From positions 248,001 through 312,000 of the forward strand of contig NKYR01000011.1 in assembly GCA_003184365.1 (NCBI GenBank): DNA of 64,000 nt. The letters are read 5' to 3'. Within the stretch, counting starts at the first letter, position 1. Each line of letters opens with the position of its first letter. Positions 33,388 through 44,949 of the stretch are shown here, piece after piece. The notes below the pieces were generated by a model. That model worked only from the letters and a program-made list of their open reading frames with translations. It was not told the origin of the DNA and did not search any database. Origin of the DNA: Evernia prunastri. Its lineage: Eukaryota; Ascomycota; Lecanoromycetes; Lecanorales; Parmeliaceae. The translations under genes and the position numbers were made by a program.

Positions 33388-35061
33388 TCAATCATCCAAC
33401 AGCCCCACCGTCCATTCCGGAATTCGCTCAACACCTTCACCTCGGATAGCACAAACAGGAATGGCAGCCAGTCTGCGCTTCCATGCATTTTTCCTTTTGC
33501 TCGGATGTTCCACTGCACCACTAGCCAGAGCAGCAAGGTAAGCTTGCAATGTCGCAAAGTTTGCTTGGGTACCTTCAACATCTGCCTTAGTTGCCACCAC
33601 AAACCACGGCTTCGATGATATTGGTGCCATTGGCAGAGCTGGTAGCGACTTCGACCCGGATGGCTCGATGATTATGTTCTCATCAGGCTTTGCTACTGTA
33701 CCATCACGAGCAGAAGCAGAAGAGGTGGAGCTGCCCAAAGCTTTCCACTCAACAACTCGGGATTCAGTTTGCATGTTGATCTCCATTCCTTTCAGAGTCT
33801 CAAACTCGCCAAGTTCCGTCCATAGATTCTTCAACGCCTCGACGGCATCACTGGCGCTGAGGTCAATCACGAATGCGAGAACCTGTGCTCTTTCAACATG
33901 ACGAAGAAACCCAAGGCCTAATCCCTTATCTAAATGAGCATCAGGTATCAGTCCCGGAATATCCGCGATAGAAACTCGAGTTCTTGGCTCTCCACTAGCT
34001 CGGTTGACCTGTACTTGAGGCCTGCCACGGCTATTGTCCAGTACCATGGTTCCAATATTAGGTTGCAGCGTCGTGAAAGCCCAATCTCCAACCCTTGCCC
34101 GGCTACGGCTCAGAGCTCGAAGAAGAGTACTTTTGCCAGCATTGGGCATCCCCACGAAGCCTACATCCGCGAGGAGCTTGAGCTCTAGCTCTACTGTAAT
34201 AGACATGCCCACCTCGCCTCTCGTTGCAAACTTCGGGCGTCGATTCGTACTCGTCACAAAATGCGGGTTGCCCAACCCTCCCATAGCCCCTGCAGCAAGC
34301 AGCATAGGTTTCTCCATCGGTTCAGATAGATCCAGCGCTATAGGCGGCTCAGGTTGAGCCATCATCAGATTAGACTTCCTTGGCCTTGGAAGGGAAGGGA
34401 AATCGGCAGTTGCGTACTCGGACGGCGTGGACGCTGGATAAAGGATCCATTTATCCCTCCTCCAAGTTCCCTTTGTCTCTCCCTCAGCAAGCTCTTCGCT
34501 CCCTTCTTCCAGCCTCCTGGTTTCCTCCTCTTCGGCAACAGGATCATGCCTGCTCACCTCCCTCACGACGGTCCCTACCGGTACCTGCACCAGCACGTCT
34601 TCTCCTCTTGTACCCCCTTTGCTCTTCCCTTGGCCATTCTTCCCTCGTCCTGCTCGTAAAACACCACGTCGAGCAAGTTTGTGTAGACTTGTCTCTCCCC
34701 GTACGGCTTGGATATAAATGCTGCCCCCACTACCACCATCGCCGCCATTGGCAGGCCCAGCCTCTATGAACTTTTCCCGGAGGAATGATACACAGCCATG
34801 GCCACCAGAGCCAGCCGAAACCGTCAAGGTAGCCTTGTCAGCGAAAATCGTGCGGCCGTAGTCCGTCGGTGGAGGATTGAGGTGTGAGGATTCAGAGAGT
34901 GTGCCTGATGGCGGTTGGATTCGAGATGCTGGCTCCGTAGACAAGTGGCGTCTAGAACAATATCCCAAGGGACGAAGTCTGAAAGATTTGCCAAGATGGA
35001 AAGGTGTTGAGTCCAGACACGGATAGAGGAATGGAAGGATGGGGCCTTGAAAGCGAGCCAT
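33388..35061 (-). CDS. MTG2: Mitochondrial Obg/CgtA-family GTPase Mtg2
   Basis: A single exon encodes 557 residues. The first about 60 residues are Arg/Ser-rich with few acids, as in a mitochondrial presequence. The Obg fold follows (FADKATLTVSAGSGGHGCVSF, then glycine-rich ANGGDGGSGGSIYI). The GTPase domain has G1 GMPNAGKST, G3 DIPG and G4 TKAD. An insertion of about 60 residues between beta strands of the Obg domain (EEEETRRLEEG onward) is longer than in bacteria, as seen in fungal Mtg2. Members act in assembly of the mitochondrial large ribosomal subunit. The gene is divergent from the AKTIP-like gene, with 195 bp between the start codons. Confidence 0.95.
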   Translation of the reverse strand: MARFQGPILPFLYPCLDSTPFHLGKSFRLRPLGYCSRRHLSTEPASRIQPPSGTLSESSHLNPPPTDYGRTIFADKATLTVSAGSGGHGCVSFLREKFIEAGPANGGDGGSGGSIYIQAVRGETSLHKLARRGVLRAGRGKNGQGKSKGGTRGEDVLVQVPVGTVVREVSRHDPVAEEEETRRLEEGSEELAEGETKGTWRRDKWILYPASTPSEYATADFPSLPRPRKSNLMMAQPEPPIALDLSEPMEKPMLLAAGAMGGLGNPHFVTSTNRRPKFATRGEVGMSITVELELKLLADVGFVGMPNAGKSTLLRALSRSRARVGDWAFTTLQPNIGTMVLDNSRGRPQVQVNRASGEPRTRVSIADIPGLIPDAHLDKGLGLGFLRHVERAQVLAFVIDLSASDAVEALKNLWTELGEFETLKGMEINMQTESRVVEWKALGSSTSSASARDGTVAKPDENIIIEPSGSKSLPALPMAPISSKPWFVVATKADVEGTQANFATLQAYLAALASGAVEHPSKRKNAWKRRLAAIPVCAIRGEGVERIPEWTVGLLDD

Positions 35062-35256
35062 TGGAGAAGCGTTTGGTTAACGAGTCCTCTTTCAATATAT
35101 TGCACACATATCTCTCTCTAGAAAATTCCAATAGTTGTCAAGTATATTCGGTGCAATATCAAAGTTCAAACGCATAAGGTGGACATTTATTTCAAGCCGG
35201 CAGAGAGATCTGCAAGAAACCCTACGGCAGCGGAGCGGAAATTCTAACATTTCTCG
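35062..35256. promoter_or_regulatory. Probable bidirectional promoter, MTG2 / AKTIP-like
   Basis: Only 195 bp separate the two start codons, so both promoters and 5' UTRs must overlap here. No specific binding site is recognised. Confidence 0.55.
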
Positions 35257-36392
35257 ATGACCTCCCTACGCCATTCCTCATGGCATCACAATATCCAGCA
35301 GCATGCGCTGCTCGAGTAGTAAGTGCATAGATCCATTCCGATATCAGAAGCTTTCAATTTGAGTTCTAATTGTCTACAGCGCAAGTGTTAAGCAAGCCTG
35401 TCCCGAGGGGGTCTATCTGAGCCTGAAGCCGGGAGCTTCAACGAAGTGGTCTGGCGTACTCTTCGTCCGTAAAGGTATGAGGCATATCAGATCCGTCATT
35501 CTTAAAGGAGAACCAGCTAATCTACTTCAGGTCCTTATGCGCCAGCAATCCTACGCTTCCAGGTCTCCTTTCCCTCCGACTATCCTACCCTACCCCCTGT
35601 CATCACCTTCATTACCGACATCTTCCACCCATTGGTCGCGCCATTGACGACATACACCTACTCGACTGGATCTTCGAGCTCAGAGACCGTCAGCGCAACC
35701 GACGAAGAACGACTTTCCCCAGGTGGCTTTAGCCTCAGGCATGGATTTCCAGATTGGTTTGGTCGTTGGCAGAAGAGCGCCTCGCCTTCAGCAACGAGCT
35801 CGAGGGTCGTGAGCGATGCGCATGAAGGCGCTGCAAACCAACGTGAGGATTTGTATAAGCCACCACCGCTGGAAGACCTGAATTCTGGAGGAACCTCTCC
35901 AAGATCTGAAACATTTCGCATGAGCAAGTTCCGATCACGACTGAATTATTCAATCCAGCCTAGTCGGCTAACAAAGATGACCGAGGTTCTGGACTACATG
36001 AAGTGCGCTTTTGATGATGAGACCACGTTAGATACACTGCCATTAGAGGCCGCTGGGAACTCAGGTGCTTGGAAAGCGTGGTGGGCGTACCGTAGGAGCA
36101 ATAAGACAGACAGCAAGCTTGTCGACTCTGTGCCTAGTCTACCCAAGCAAAGTGAGTGGAGCTGGGACGGTGTCTGGGAGGAAAGGGTTCGGAAGGGCAT
36201 AAACGTAAGCATTGCTGAGTCTACACTCTACGGAGGTACCGGCGGAGGAGATGATCTGGTAAGCTTCTTGTATTCGGCACTATGGCAAGGCTTCATTCTG
36301 ATTTTGTGCTTAAGATTCGATTCGTCGATGTAGGCGATGATTCGATTGAAGCAGTCAGAGCAGAAGTGGTCAGTCATATGGGTGACTCGTAG
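35257..36392 (+). CDS. AKTIP/FTS-like UBC-fold protein (catalytically inactive E2 variant)
   Basis: Exons 35257-35318, 35380-35474, 35531-36258 and 36315-36392 encode 320 residues. The start was chosen because the 62-base first exon joins in phase to give HALLEYASVKQACPEGVYL. The UBC fold is visible in WSGVLFVRKGPYAPAILRFQVSFPSDYP and LPPVITFITDIFHPLVAP. The usual catalytic Cys after the HP segment is absent, as in AKTIP/FTS proteins. The animal homologue works with Hook proteins in vesicle fusion and dynein transport. A long Ser-rich insertion follows the UBC core and a conserved C-terminal segment (IRFVDVGDDSIEAVRAEV) closes the protein. Confidence 0.87.
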
Positions 36393-36984
36393 TGGGAAGT
36401 GTCCCGGGATCTCTGTATCTGAACGCCTTCTTTGGTTTTGGTAGAAGCCGGCCATACTGCCAACTTACAAGGTGCAATGCACTTGCCGCAATGTCAATTG
36501 ATGAAATCCCCTTGCTCCTTCCTGCACAAATGTTGCGCTCGAACGATCTCTTCTCAGAGAGAATTGACTCTTCTACACCAACAACATCAATACACTTTCA
36601 AAAATATAGCCTTCAGATTGCAGCTTTACGTGCAATTAAGTGTAAAGCTATTGCCAAAGGTTTCTATGAAGGGTGTCAACAAAGGGTCTTGGGCTCCGGC
36701 CTCTATCGTCCTGCTGTCTCTTGTCCCCATCGTGATACTCGCCTTATTGACATACATCGCGATTAAGTGCACCACTTGGGCCCCAGCGCTGCGGTTGAGG
36801 TTCCAGGCTTGGGCTTACCGAGCTTGGGCAAAGCCCAGCTTCAACCTAAGGCGCAAGAGGAACACATCCGATGCGTTTGGAGGAGAAGGTGTCAGGATTT
36901 GACCGTTGGAGAGAGCGTGAATCAAGAACTCGATAGGCAAAGCGGGGTATTGCCTAATCGTTGGTTTGCCACAGGTCATTCATT
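36393..36984. other. Interval between the AKTIP-like and VWA genes
   Basis: About 0.59 kb. It contains a small membrane-protein-like open frame (listed separately). The rest shows nothing recognisable. Confidence 0.4.
36666..36902 (+). CDS. Possible small membrane protein, or unrecognised 5' exon of the VWA gene
   Basis: 78 residues from the ATG at 36666. A hydrophobic segment (SIVLLSLVPIVILALLTYIA) is followed by a basic, Trp-rich stretch, so the composition looks protein-like. It ends 82 bp before the VWA start on the same strand, and a good CACAG acceptor lies at 36970-36974. However, no donor with a standard consensus joins the two frames in phase. It may be a separate short gene, a 5' exon with a non-standard donor, or chance. 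Confidence 0.35.
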   Translation: MKGVNKGSWAPASIVLLSLVPIVILALLTYIAIKCTTWAPALRLRFQAWAYRAWAKPSFNLRRKRNTSDAFGGEGVRI

Positions 36985-39823
36985 ATGTCCGTTGCCAATA
37001 AGTTATCGACAAATTCCGTAGCCAGTGGCGGCTTTGGGGATCCGGATCTCACGCCCAAATCATTACGAATCTCTAAGCGAGAGCAGGCTGGAACATCGAA
37101 AGTCGGCGCTGTTGATTCCTCCCTTTCCATATGTAAGTCGCAAACACATCGCAACTTGCAGACGCTTGCGCCAAGCAAGAGACCCTCAACACGCATCAAT
37201 AGCACCCAGCTGGACCTACCCCTACAGGATCTCGCTGCGCCAACCTCGTCATGGGGACGCCGAAATACATTCCTTCATGTGCATAAGCAGCGCCTGTCTG
37301 AGCCGATTAACACGAATACGGCCGCTCTCGCCGCGACATCCAAGGAGCTGATTGGCTTCTCGTCTTTCAACCCTCCTGCAAGATCCCGCGACTCATGCCC
37401 TGCAATGAGCCAATTGGGAAGCGGCTCCGATGCAAGCAGGGCCGTTAATGCCGCCAGCCCGGCGTCTAAACGAGCGTTCACCAGTGTGACTTGTAGAAGG
37501 GAAAATCCACTGAGCCCCGTCCACGAGGTTTCATTGTCACCTTCTGCATCACCAGCATTGCGAGGAGGTCAACGAAGAGCCGTAAGCGATGCAGAGGTCT
37601 TCCGCAAAGATCTGAACGCCATCGGATCCCTCCCGCGTCGTGGATTACGGAAGCAACATTTTTCGAAGAATAGTCTAATGTCTCGAGTGATGAGTGGTTT
37701 GACGAACAGAGCTCACGGTAGCCATGCTGAGCTACGGTATAGAAATGATGCCACGCAGATCCCCTTAGACTCACCCCCGACTACTCCATCTCGACCTCGA
37801 CCTCGCGAAGAAAGGCATGCTTCAAAGCAAAGCGATTCAAGTACGGTAATTAATACGGACCGCGGAGGTGACCTTCACGATACTCTGGTAGCTTTTCCTA
37901 CCCCACCTACGTCGAACACTACGTCGTCCGCAACCGCTTGGTCACCCAACTCCCGTCCCTCAGTCAGATCGGAAAGATTCAGAGATCTCTGCACGCCCGC
38001 GGATACTGCTCTGATGGGTGTCGAGCTCACGTTGACCCCAGAGTACGACCAGCTGAGCTCCGAAAAGGGGCGGAGCATGTTGGTGTCACTTGACATCAAG
38101 GGCACTACGAACTCAGCCACCAGCGCACAAGATGTCTGGTCACAACATACTGGGCTCGATATGGTTGTGGTCATTGATAACTCGTGAGTCTCGCTACAAC
38201 TTCTCACCCAGACTAAACGCTTACCAGAGCCTCAGGCTCCATACCTCCCCGGCCACGCTGATGGCAATTTGTGAGACTACAAGATGCTTGGCATCAGTTT
38301 CGAACAAGATAACCGATCGTTTGGCGATCGTTTGTACCTCAACCACTAGCACGAGTGGCGCTGACTCCAGGATTGTTAGAGGGTTGAGTGCAGTCAAGAA
38401 ACACGAGATAAAGCGTGCTCTGGATGTCATCACGAGCTCGATTGAGAAGCTAAAACCCAACGCTTGGACTGATACTATTGACTGCGCAAAAGCACTCCTA
38501 CTGAAATCCAAGGTGCCAGATCCAGATGAAGAGCCACTTGAGGACACATTCGGTCATGTCTTTATTCTCACCCCAGACGCTGATGGGCTTCCTTTCCAGT
38601 CACTGGTGCACGAACAGCTGACTTTCCATATTATCAGTCCTGCAGGCACCCCAAGGAGTGATCAATCCCCCATCCACTGTAATGGTTGGAAATTGCGCTC
38701 GGTGTCCGGGAACGAAACACAAGCCGTCAGCTCAAGGAAGGACCTCGATCCATTGAGTGTGCCGAATCAGCTTCACATCCTCATCACTCAAGCTCGCAGC
38801 GGGAAGCTTTTGGGGAGACTGACCGAGCTTGTCTTGGAGGTTTCTGGGGGACCAGATTGTATCGTTGAGGGCCTCATAGGCAAAATCAACTTCACCGAAC
38901 TTCATCCTGGTGAAGTCTTCACGGTACTCTTCAAACTGAGAGTTGGTGCTGCAACGGAAGAAGGGTACTCTTTATCTCACAATTTGACGCGATCATCGGA
39001 GGCGCTACCGAACACTCAAGACATTCTGAGTCAGCTAGATAAGTTGCTTGGGAAAACAGACGCAAAAGTCCTTACTGCAAGACTCACATACAGACACTCT
39101 TTACTTCCAGCAGGTACTACCTGCTCCATCACGGCCGAATGCCAAATTAAGAGGCGCCTTCCAGACCCATATCAAAAGCCAAGTCTTTCAAAATACAACT
39201 CGCATCAGGTCAGAGATTGTACTGTCTTGGTGCAGAAGCGTCTAGCATACCATCTCGCCACTCATGGATCACCCAAAAATGCTCTCGCAACTCTGTATAG
39301 TGAGTTCGGTGAAAAAACTCATCCGTCGGCCTTCTCAGACTATGTCAGTCTCCTCGTCAAAGAGCTCAAGTATCAGGCAAGAATTGTGCAGCGTCTGGAG
39401 ATCGATGCGTCGCCTAAGAAGTTTCCCATGGTTCATGCTGCCAACAGCCCAGTCGGAAAACACGGTCAAAGCTCGATTGATGGTGAACAGTACAAGCCCC
39501 AGCAGAGTATAACCAAGGACATCCCAACCGAGGATCTTTTCAAACCGAAGCCGGCTTTGGCCGTTCTGTCTGTCAAAGAGTCAAGAGAGCAGCTGCGCAC
39601 AGATGAGGCTAGGAAGATATGGGGTGATCTGAGGAAGATGAACAGACCGAACAATCAGTCTGTGAAGGGTAGATCCGTCAGCTCGCAGTTGGAGGAGTCC
39701 AGGAAAGAAGTTATTAGAGAGCTCGCTGTCAAGAACAAGAGGAGTCTAGGATCCGATACTCTACGGAGTATCTTCTCGGTTGGAGAAAGCACAGGAAAGG
39801 GGCTAGGTGCTCCTTGGATGTAA
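36985..39823 (+). CDS. VWA (von Willebrand factor A)-domain protein
   Basis: Exons 36985-38183 and 38236-39823 encode 928 residues; the second acceptor was chosen to give VVVIDNSLHTSPATLM in frame. The first about 390 residues are Ser/Pro/Arg-rich and probably disordered. The VWA domain begins at about 400 (LDMVVVIDNS). It runs through DRLAIVCTST and HVFILTPDADGLPF; its metal site is atypical (DNSLH rather than DxSxS). A beta-rich C-terminal region and a charged tail (RKIWGDLRKMNR) follow. VWA folds bind partner proteins; this fungal group has no defined role known to me. The first Met at 36985 is used because earlier in-frame codons are not ATG. Confidence 0.85.
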
Positions 39824-40106
39824 GGTCTACTGGGAATACAGATTCGTGGGTGGTGGTGCGATATCGGGGGCTCGCATTACTTGGGGTTGTTTCGGTGGCT
39901 TTACTGGCTTCTTACTTCTGCTTGCTTTGATCGCTATCCTTCTTGTTGTAGTATATTTTCGGCCAGGCAATTGTCTAGTTGCATCATGTATTTATCTAGA
40001 TCCCGTGCCCGAACGCAGCCTCCACTCCTCGCTTCGGAAAGCGGTGAAAATCCCACCCCAAGGAATCATGTACGCCTCCCGAACCCCAACCTTTGATCTA
40101 TCCTTA

Positions 40107-41304
40107 TCATGGCCCCATAAACTCCCTGACATCCCAAACACAAAGCCTCTCATCCCAACCCGTGCTGGCCACCCACCCTTCACTTCCGAATAAGCACCAA
40201 TCCACCCCACACACGAATTCCGTATGGCGCCCCATCCTTCCTAGCTCCCTGCCTTGCTCACCGCCAAAACCCTCTGATCCGGGATGGGGTGGTTCTGCTT
40301 TGGCACTCCCGTCCGTCCAGACCCTACATGTCATATCGTAGCTCGCACTGAGTAGGGTGTCCGAGAGATGCGGACTCCACGTCACTCTCCTGACGGCATA
40401 ATCGTGCCCGGGAAGTATAACCACCGGGCCTTGTCCCGGCGCCCTGACATCGAACGTCCGCACCAACCTGTCAACCCCTGCCGTCGCCACGATCGAAGAG
40501 CGGTACTTGTTCCAATCATGCGTAAGTGCTTCGTTCGGCGGGAACGCTCCCGCCGGGCCGGGTATCTGCGTGGAGGATAGCTGGGTCGGCGCTTGGGCTG
40601 AGTGGATGGGGATCGTGAGGACGAGGTGGTTGGAGGCGGAAGCGGGGGTGCGGAGGTCGAAGAGGCGGAGGTGCGAGTCGCTAGAGACGGAGGAGAGGAG
40701 GGAGGGGGAATGCGGGGAGAAGGAGGCGGAGTAGGTGCAGGAGTGGATGGGGAGGGTAAATAGGGAGGTTGGGCGGGTGGGGTTCCACTGTGACCGTGTT
40801 AGAATTGTGGGAACCAGGCGACGTAGCTAGCGAGGGACACCGTACCACTCTAATAGTACCATCCCAGGAGCTTGAGCAAAATGAGTCTTTCGACACTAGG
40901 TTCCAATGTACAGCGAAGACTTCTCTCATGTGCTCTTTCCAGGACTGAACGGGGAACTCGTCAAGGCCGATGTCGAAGAGCTTAATGGAGCCATCACCGG
41001 CAGCGACGAGGACTTGGTTCTCGTGCGTTTCAGACCAGGCGAGGTCGAAGAGGGAGTCTTGCGTGTCGAACCTTTAGCTTTTTGTAAGCTCCGAGATGGA
41101 AGCTACGTATATGAAGAATGGAAAGAAGGTGCGTAGGTACCATTTCTCGGCGACAATACCCTTAGGCGTCAACCCCAGCACATAGAGGCGTCCATTGCCC
41201 ACGAGACCAAAGTGCTGAGAAGCAGCTACAGCAATTCGCGAGTCGAAGAATGGAGAGTATTTAACAGCGTAGCCATTGAAGCCTTGAGTACGGTATTCGA
41301 GCAT
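40107..41304 (-). CDS. PEX7: Peroxisomal targeting signal 2 receptor Pex7
   Basis: Exons 41304-41141, 41071-40846 and 40787-40107 encode 356 residues, normal for Pex7. The N-terminus (EYRTQGFNGYAVKYSPFFD) is diagnostic. WD40 repeats follow, including DGSIKLFDI, SSSWDGTIRV, DSHLRLFDLR, VDRLVRTFDVR, ASYDMTCRVW and GWDERLCVWDVREF. Pex7 binds PTS2-bearing cargo in the cytosol and delivers it, with Pex20/Pex5-type co-receptors, to the peroxisome. The third exon is unusually GC-rich. The gene converges with the VWA gene (283 bp apart). Confidence 0.95.
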
Positions 41305-41709
41305 AGCTATTTGTTCCTAACAAGTGGTTGCACATGTACATAGTGAAAAGAAAGGATGGCGTCCCATCAGAAGGTGTCAAGTGATTGTACAAAGATTGAG
41401 GACATGAATAGCAAGCGTTGAAGACCTCCATCCAATGACGGAGTAGAAAGTTATGGAGGCACAAACACCGACATTCCGGCTTCGCTTAATTTTAGCGGCA
41501 AAGTCTAAGTCTTGTCTATCTCCAGCATGCCGCTCACATTCTCTTGCACCACTATGATGGTTCTGCTATACATCGATCGAACTATTGTTGTATGCTGAAT
41601 TGGTCGTATACCGAGTTGACTGTATGCCGGCTGGGATGATCAGAGCGAGAATGCTCACTGATACTGTTTAGTTTGCAAAGCATTGCAGGGCCTCTCATCT
41701 CCATATTCT
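41305..41709. other. Intergenic
   Basis: About 0.4 kb upstream of PEX7, with the 3' end of the next minus-strand open frame. Nothing else is visible. Confidence 0.4.
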
Positions 41710-42459
41710 TCAAGAACACCATCCGGAAATTTGGCGAGGTCGATGCCGGCGCGATGGTACCAGCGAGCGCCATTTACATTCTCTCTCTTTCGCCGCAGGC
41801 AGGAAGTGAGTGAAAACTGCCTGATGGTTCCGGAAAGCCTGATTGCAGATAACGCAACAGAGCTTGTACTTGCTTTTGTCCTGATCATTTCCCCGGAGGA
41901 CTAGAAGTGGAAGTTTGATAGGTACCGGGACGGTTTTTCTCCAAGGCAATTCTTGCAAGGATACACCCGCACCTGCTGGATTGCCACCAGCTGTAGGAGC
42001 TGGATGAACTGGGGTGCAGTGGGCGGACCCAACATTTGGAGGCTGGACTGCCCCGGGGCCGGCTGACAAGCCATCAGTCCCACCGTTGCTGGAGGGACGA
42101 AAAGTTTGATGTCTGACCCCTGTTGCCATGACCTGCATCATGTCATGGTCTAAGTGCTCGAACTCGTCTCCAAGTGAGACCACCGTTGCCGCCATTGTGC
42201 TAGGTGCTACCCCCTTTCCGTTGAGCTCTGGCAGAATCACAATGAACTTGGCGAGGGTCGCTCTCCTTGTCACTCGCTGGTCCTCCAAACACTTTTCCCA
42301 TTCTTCTAGCATATCCAGCGATTGATCTGGTGAGTTTCGGGCCAGCCAGTCTCTGTATGAAAATTGGTCTGTCCAGATCGAGTCAACAACGTCATTCAGA
42401 GCGGCCGAGATGCAATTTATACCTCTGCTGTTTCCTTCCATGTCTGATAAATAGCGCAC
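41710..42459 (-). CDS. Hypothetical protein with zinc-finger-like motif
   Basis: An uninterrupted 249-residue frame; an internal Met at codon 7 (MEGNSRG) may be the true start. A C-x2-C-x12-H arrangement (CVICNQAFRNHQAVFTH) near residue 205-225 resembles a C2H2 finger, but the fourth ligand is unclear. The middle part is Pro/Gly/Ala-rich. The first about 110 residues look like an ordered helical region (DSIWTDQFSYRDWLARN). No family is recognised. It borders the repeat island and may be a truncated or lineage-specific gene. Confidence 0.5.
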   Translation of the reverse strand: MRYLSDMEGNSRGINCISAALNDVVDSIWTDQFSYRDWLARNSPDQSLDMLEEWEKCLEDQRVTRRATLAKFIVILPELNGKGVAPSTMAATVVSLGDEFEHLDHDMMQVMATGVRHQTFRPSSNGGTDGLSAGPGAVQPPNVGSAHCTPVHPAPTAGGNPAGAGVSLQELPWRKTVPVPIKLPLLVLRGNDQDKSKYKLCCVICNQAFRNHQAVFTHFLPAAKERECKWRSLVPSRRHRPRQISGWCS

Positions 42460-43560
42460 TGTGTAATGGTTGCCTACTGAATTCCGATTATGCTTGTGTT
42501 GATAACAATACGTGGACTTTTGGGAGCTCTAAGTGAGGTAAGATTTGTTTATAGTACTGTGCGTGGGGCATTACATTGGATTTCCACGTATCTCAATATA
42601 CTACTTCGTCCTGCTCCTCTCTCCGGTTTATTAAGTCAATTACAGCCTCATTTGGAGATGGCCAGTCGCTAGTCACCAGTAAAGAGGGCTTCGAAGCCCC
42701 TTGCTATCTATCAAAATCTTAGAGCAGTCGGACTGGACCAGATGGCGTGCGAGGGACAAAGCCCGACGATTAAGTCCTTGGAAGTTCACAATAGCATTCA
42801 ACGGGTCAAGCCTGGAGATGGGTACAGTCTGGCAGTCTACCTTTCGAAAAGCTGACGACGAAGTATTTTGTTGGAGATATTGTACTGACGCTATTGAGAG
42901 GTCAACAGGGTTTCAGATCATGGCATGTACAAGGAGAATGCCACGACAATGGTCATTTGATAGGGTTTGCAATGTGTACACGAGGCACAATCTCAGGCTG
43001 AGGCACTTAGGTGGTCTGATGCCCGGTAGCAATTCAAGGCTAGCTGGAGGACTGATGCGGTTTTAGAGCGCTGAGATAGAGTGACTGAGTAGCTAGGGAA
43101 GTATAGAGTTGTATCCCATCGTCTGGCAACTGGGGTGCACAAATCCTTGGCATCCACCATCAAAAATCTATGTATATGAAACAGCAGCTATATGCTCATT
43201 TCAACACGCAGTATAATTATATGTATGAATATCATATGATTTATAGTCATGATAGCTTCTGAGACTCGCTGTCGTCGTTTTTCTTTACTAAAATCTCGTA
43301 ATTTGACGATGTTATTTAATCGTTTTAAGAGTAACTTTCTGAGCTTTATCTTTGCTGAGTCTATAACTTTTCTCTCAGCATATAAGTGTGATACTTAAAT
43401 ATTAGTTCTTTTATATGATTTAGATTATTTAACATCTTATCAGAAGACACAATACTAATTTATAGCTACTTGATTTCTGATAGAGACCTGATGAACGCGA
43501 TATTTTGGTGGTCGCGCGGCTTTAGGGTTAAGCCCCTGAGTTGTGCACCCTGCCAGACGT
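42460..43560. other. Intergenic, AT-rich toward the repeat island
   Basis: About 1.1 kb without a supportable gene. From about 43150 to 43490 the sequence is markedly AT-rich (ATATGATTTATAG-like strings), unlike the flanking coding DNA, as is common for mutated (RIP-like) repeat borders. Confidence 0.5.
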
Positions 43561-44233
43561 TTGCCTCCTTCGCGCCGGCGTCCTACCTTAGTCCCAAAGG
43601 CTAACAAGTTAGCGCTGGAACTAAGCTCAAAAAAGTCTAGATCGCTTCGCGGACTTTTGTTGTAGGACGCCTGCTCCAGAAACCCCGTTTTTATCCAAAA
43701 CGAGCTTCGTGTCAACAAATTTTTGAATCAATCACAGATCCATCAATTCTCATCAAAACCACTTAGAAATATATACTACGACGCGTAGAATTATATAGCG
43801 AATTCGTTAGTAACAAAATCTAACTCCCTACGGCAATATCCCGCGTTGTATACCTTACTAACCTTCGAGGACAGTTGACACCAGACCTATTACGTTCCCT
43901 ATCTAAATGACCTAACCAACGGGTTACCTCTTTCCGGCAACGGGTCTCGGCGCTAGATTTCCTATCTCTCAGCGTCCGAGGCCCTCCAAACACGGCATTC
44001 AAATCGAATTATCAATGATAGAAAGGGGGGGAGCATGTTGATCAAAAGTCCTAAACATGCCAAGACTTTTCGGATCCGGACCCGGACCCGGACCCGATAG
44101 CCAAACTTGGGCCATCTTCCGAATATTACTATAAATTTCAGTATTCTAACTAGGGCAGTCGATTTTCGCTGTAGGCTTGGCATATTTAGAATAGAATACA
44201 AGAAACAGGGGGTTTTTGGTGCAGACCCCCTGC
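43561..44233. repeat. Repeat copy A (673 bp)
   Basis: The most complete copy of an interspersed repeat. Its first 447 bases recur as copy B (44950-45396) with one visible G-to-A difference (near 43711), and its last 351 bases recur as copy C (45720-46070). A nested inverted-repeat structure lies at 43577-43671. A CGGACC triplication lies near 44073-44094. No transposase or polymerase is encoded. It ends at an N base (44234). Confidence 0.93.
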
Positions 44234-44234
44234 N

Positions 44235-44949
44235 GAGCTCTGAGCAGTCGCTGCCATTATATACCACGCCCCGCAAGTCCCCGTAGAGAGCTTGTTTCGC
44301 GTTATCTGCAGAGGTCTCCCTCTAAAAACTGTGTTCTATTTGGGCTTTCCCTACATAGTAGCAGCTGATACAGACCGACCATGTCTTGCAAGAACACCAC
44401 TTTTCCGCTGCGTCTCCCTGACCACGCAGTTGTAGTATTCCCACTAACCAAATCCGTACCCCGATAGTCTAGGCGACACCACATCCATCACTGCCTTCAC
44501 ACCCAGCAGTTACTTCGGGCCTCAGTGCGAGTGAGGTAGACGTTTCGGTTCTTCCCTGCCCTCGCTACTTTCAGCAGTCTCAGAGCGGGCTCCGGATCCA
44601 AGGGTATCCTGTCGCGTTGATAGAACGATATCACTTCACTGGTAGATAAGACCAGCTTCGGGCCTGAGTACGAGTCAGGTAAACAACGCGTCGGGTGGTT
44701 TTCATATCCCAGTGTCCCTTGTAGGTGTCGCATTGGGCCAAGCCCAAAACAACATGAGATCTCTTGGCTCTGATGACTACCTTAGTAGCACCAGGTTCGT
44801 AGCCGGCAGCACGTACAGCTGGATCTCGTCGCCGGCCAAGGTAAGGCAAGGCTTGAGGTTCTTGTCTGAGTATTGGCAACCTAATTCTCGAACTGGTCGG
44901 TCACGTGACCTAGTGCGCGCTGCCCTAACTTGTGAGACTACCAATCAAA
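44235..44949 (-). other. Repeat-associated sequence, possibly a retroelement coding remnant
   Basis: About 0.7 kb between N (44234) and copy B. On the minus strand two short frames encode the same peptide signature (VYLTRTQARS and VYLTRTEARS, 143 bp apart), suggesting an old duplication. No full gag, pol or transposase is seen. Strand and identity are uncertain. Confidence 0.4.

Noticed and set aside
43577..43671. tRNA gene at the cloverleaf-like repeat
   Set aside because: The 10-bp outer stem, absence of a T-loop TTCRA and lack of a plausible anticodon arm do not fit a tRNA.
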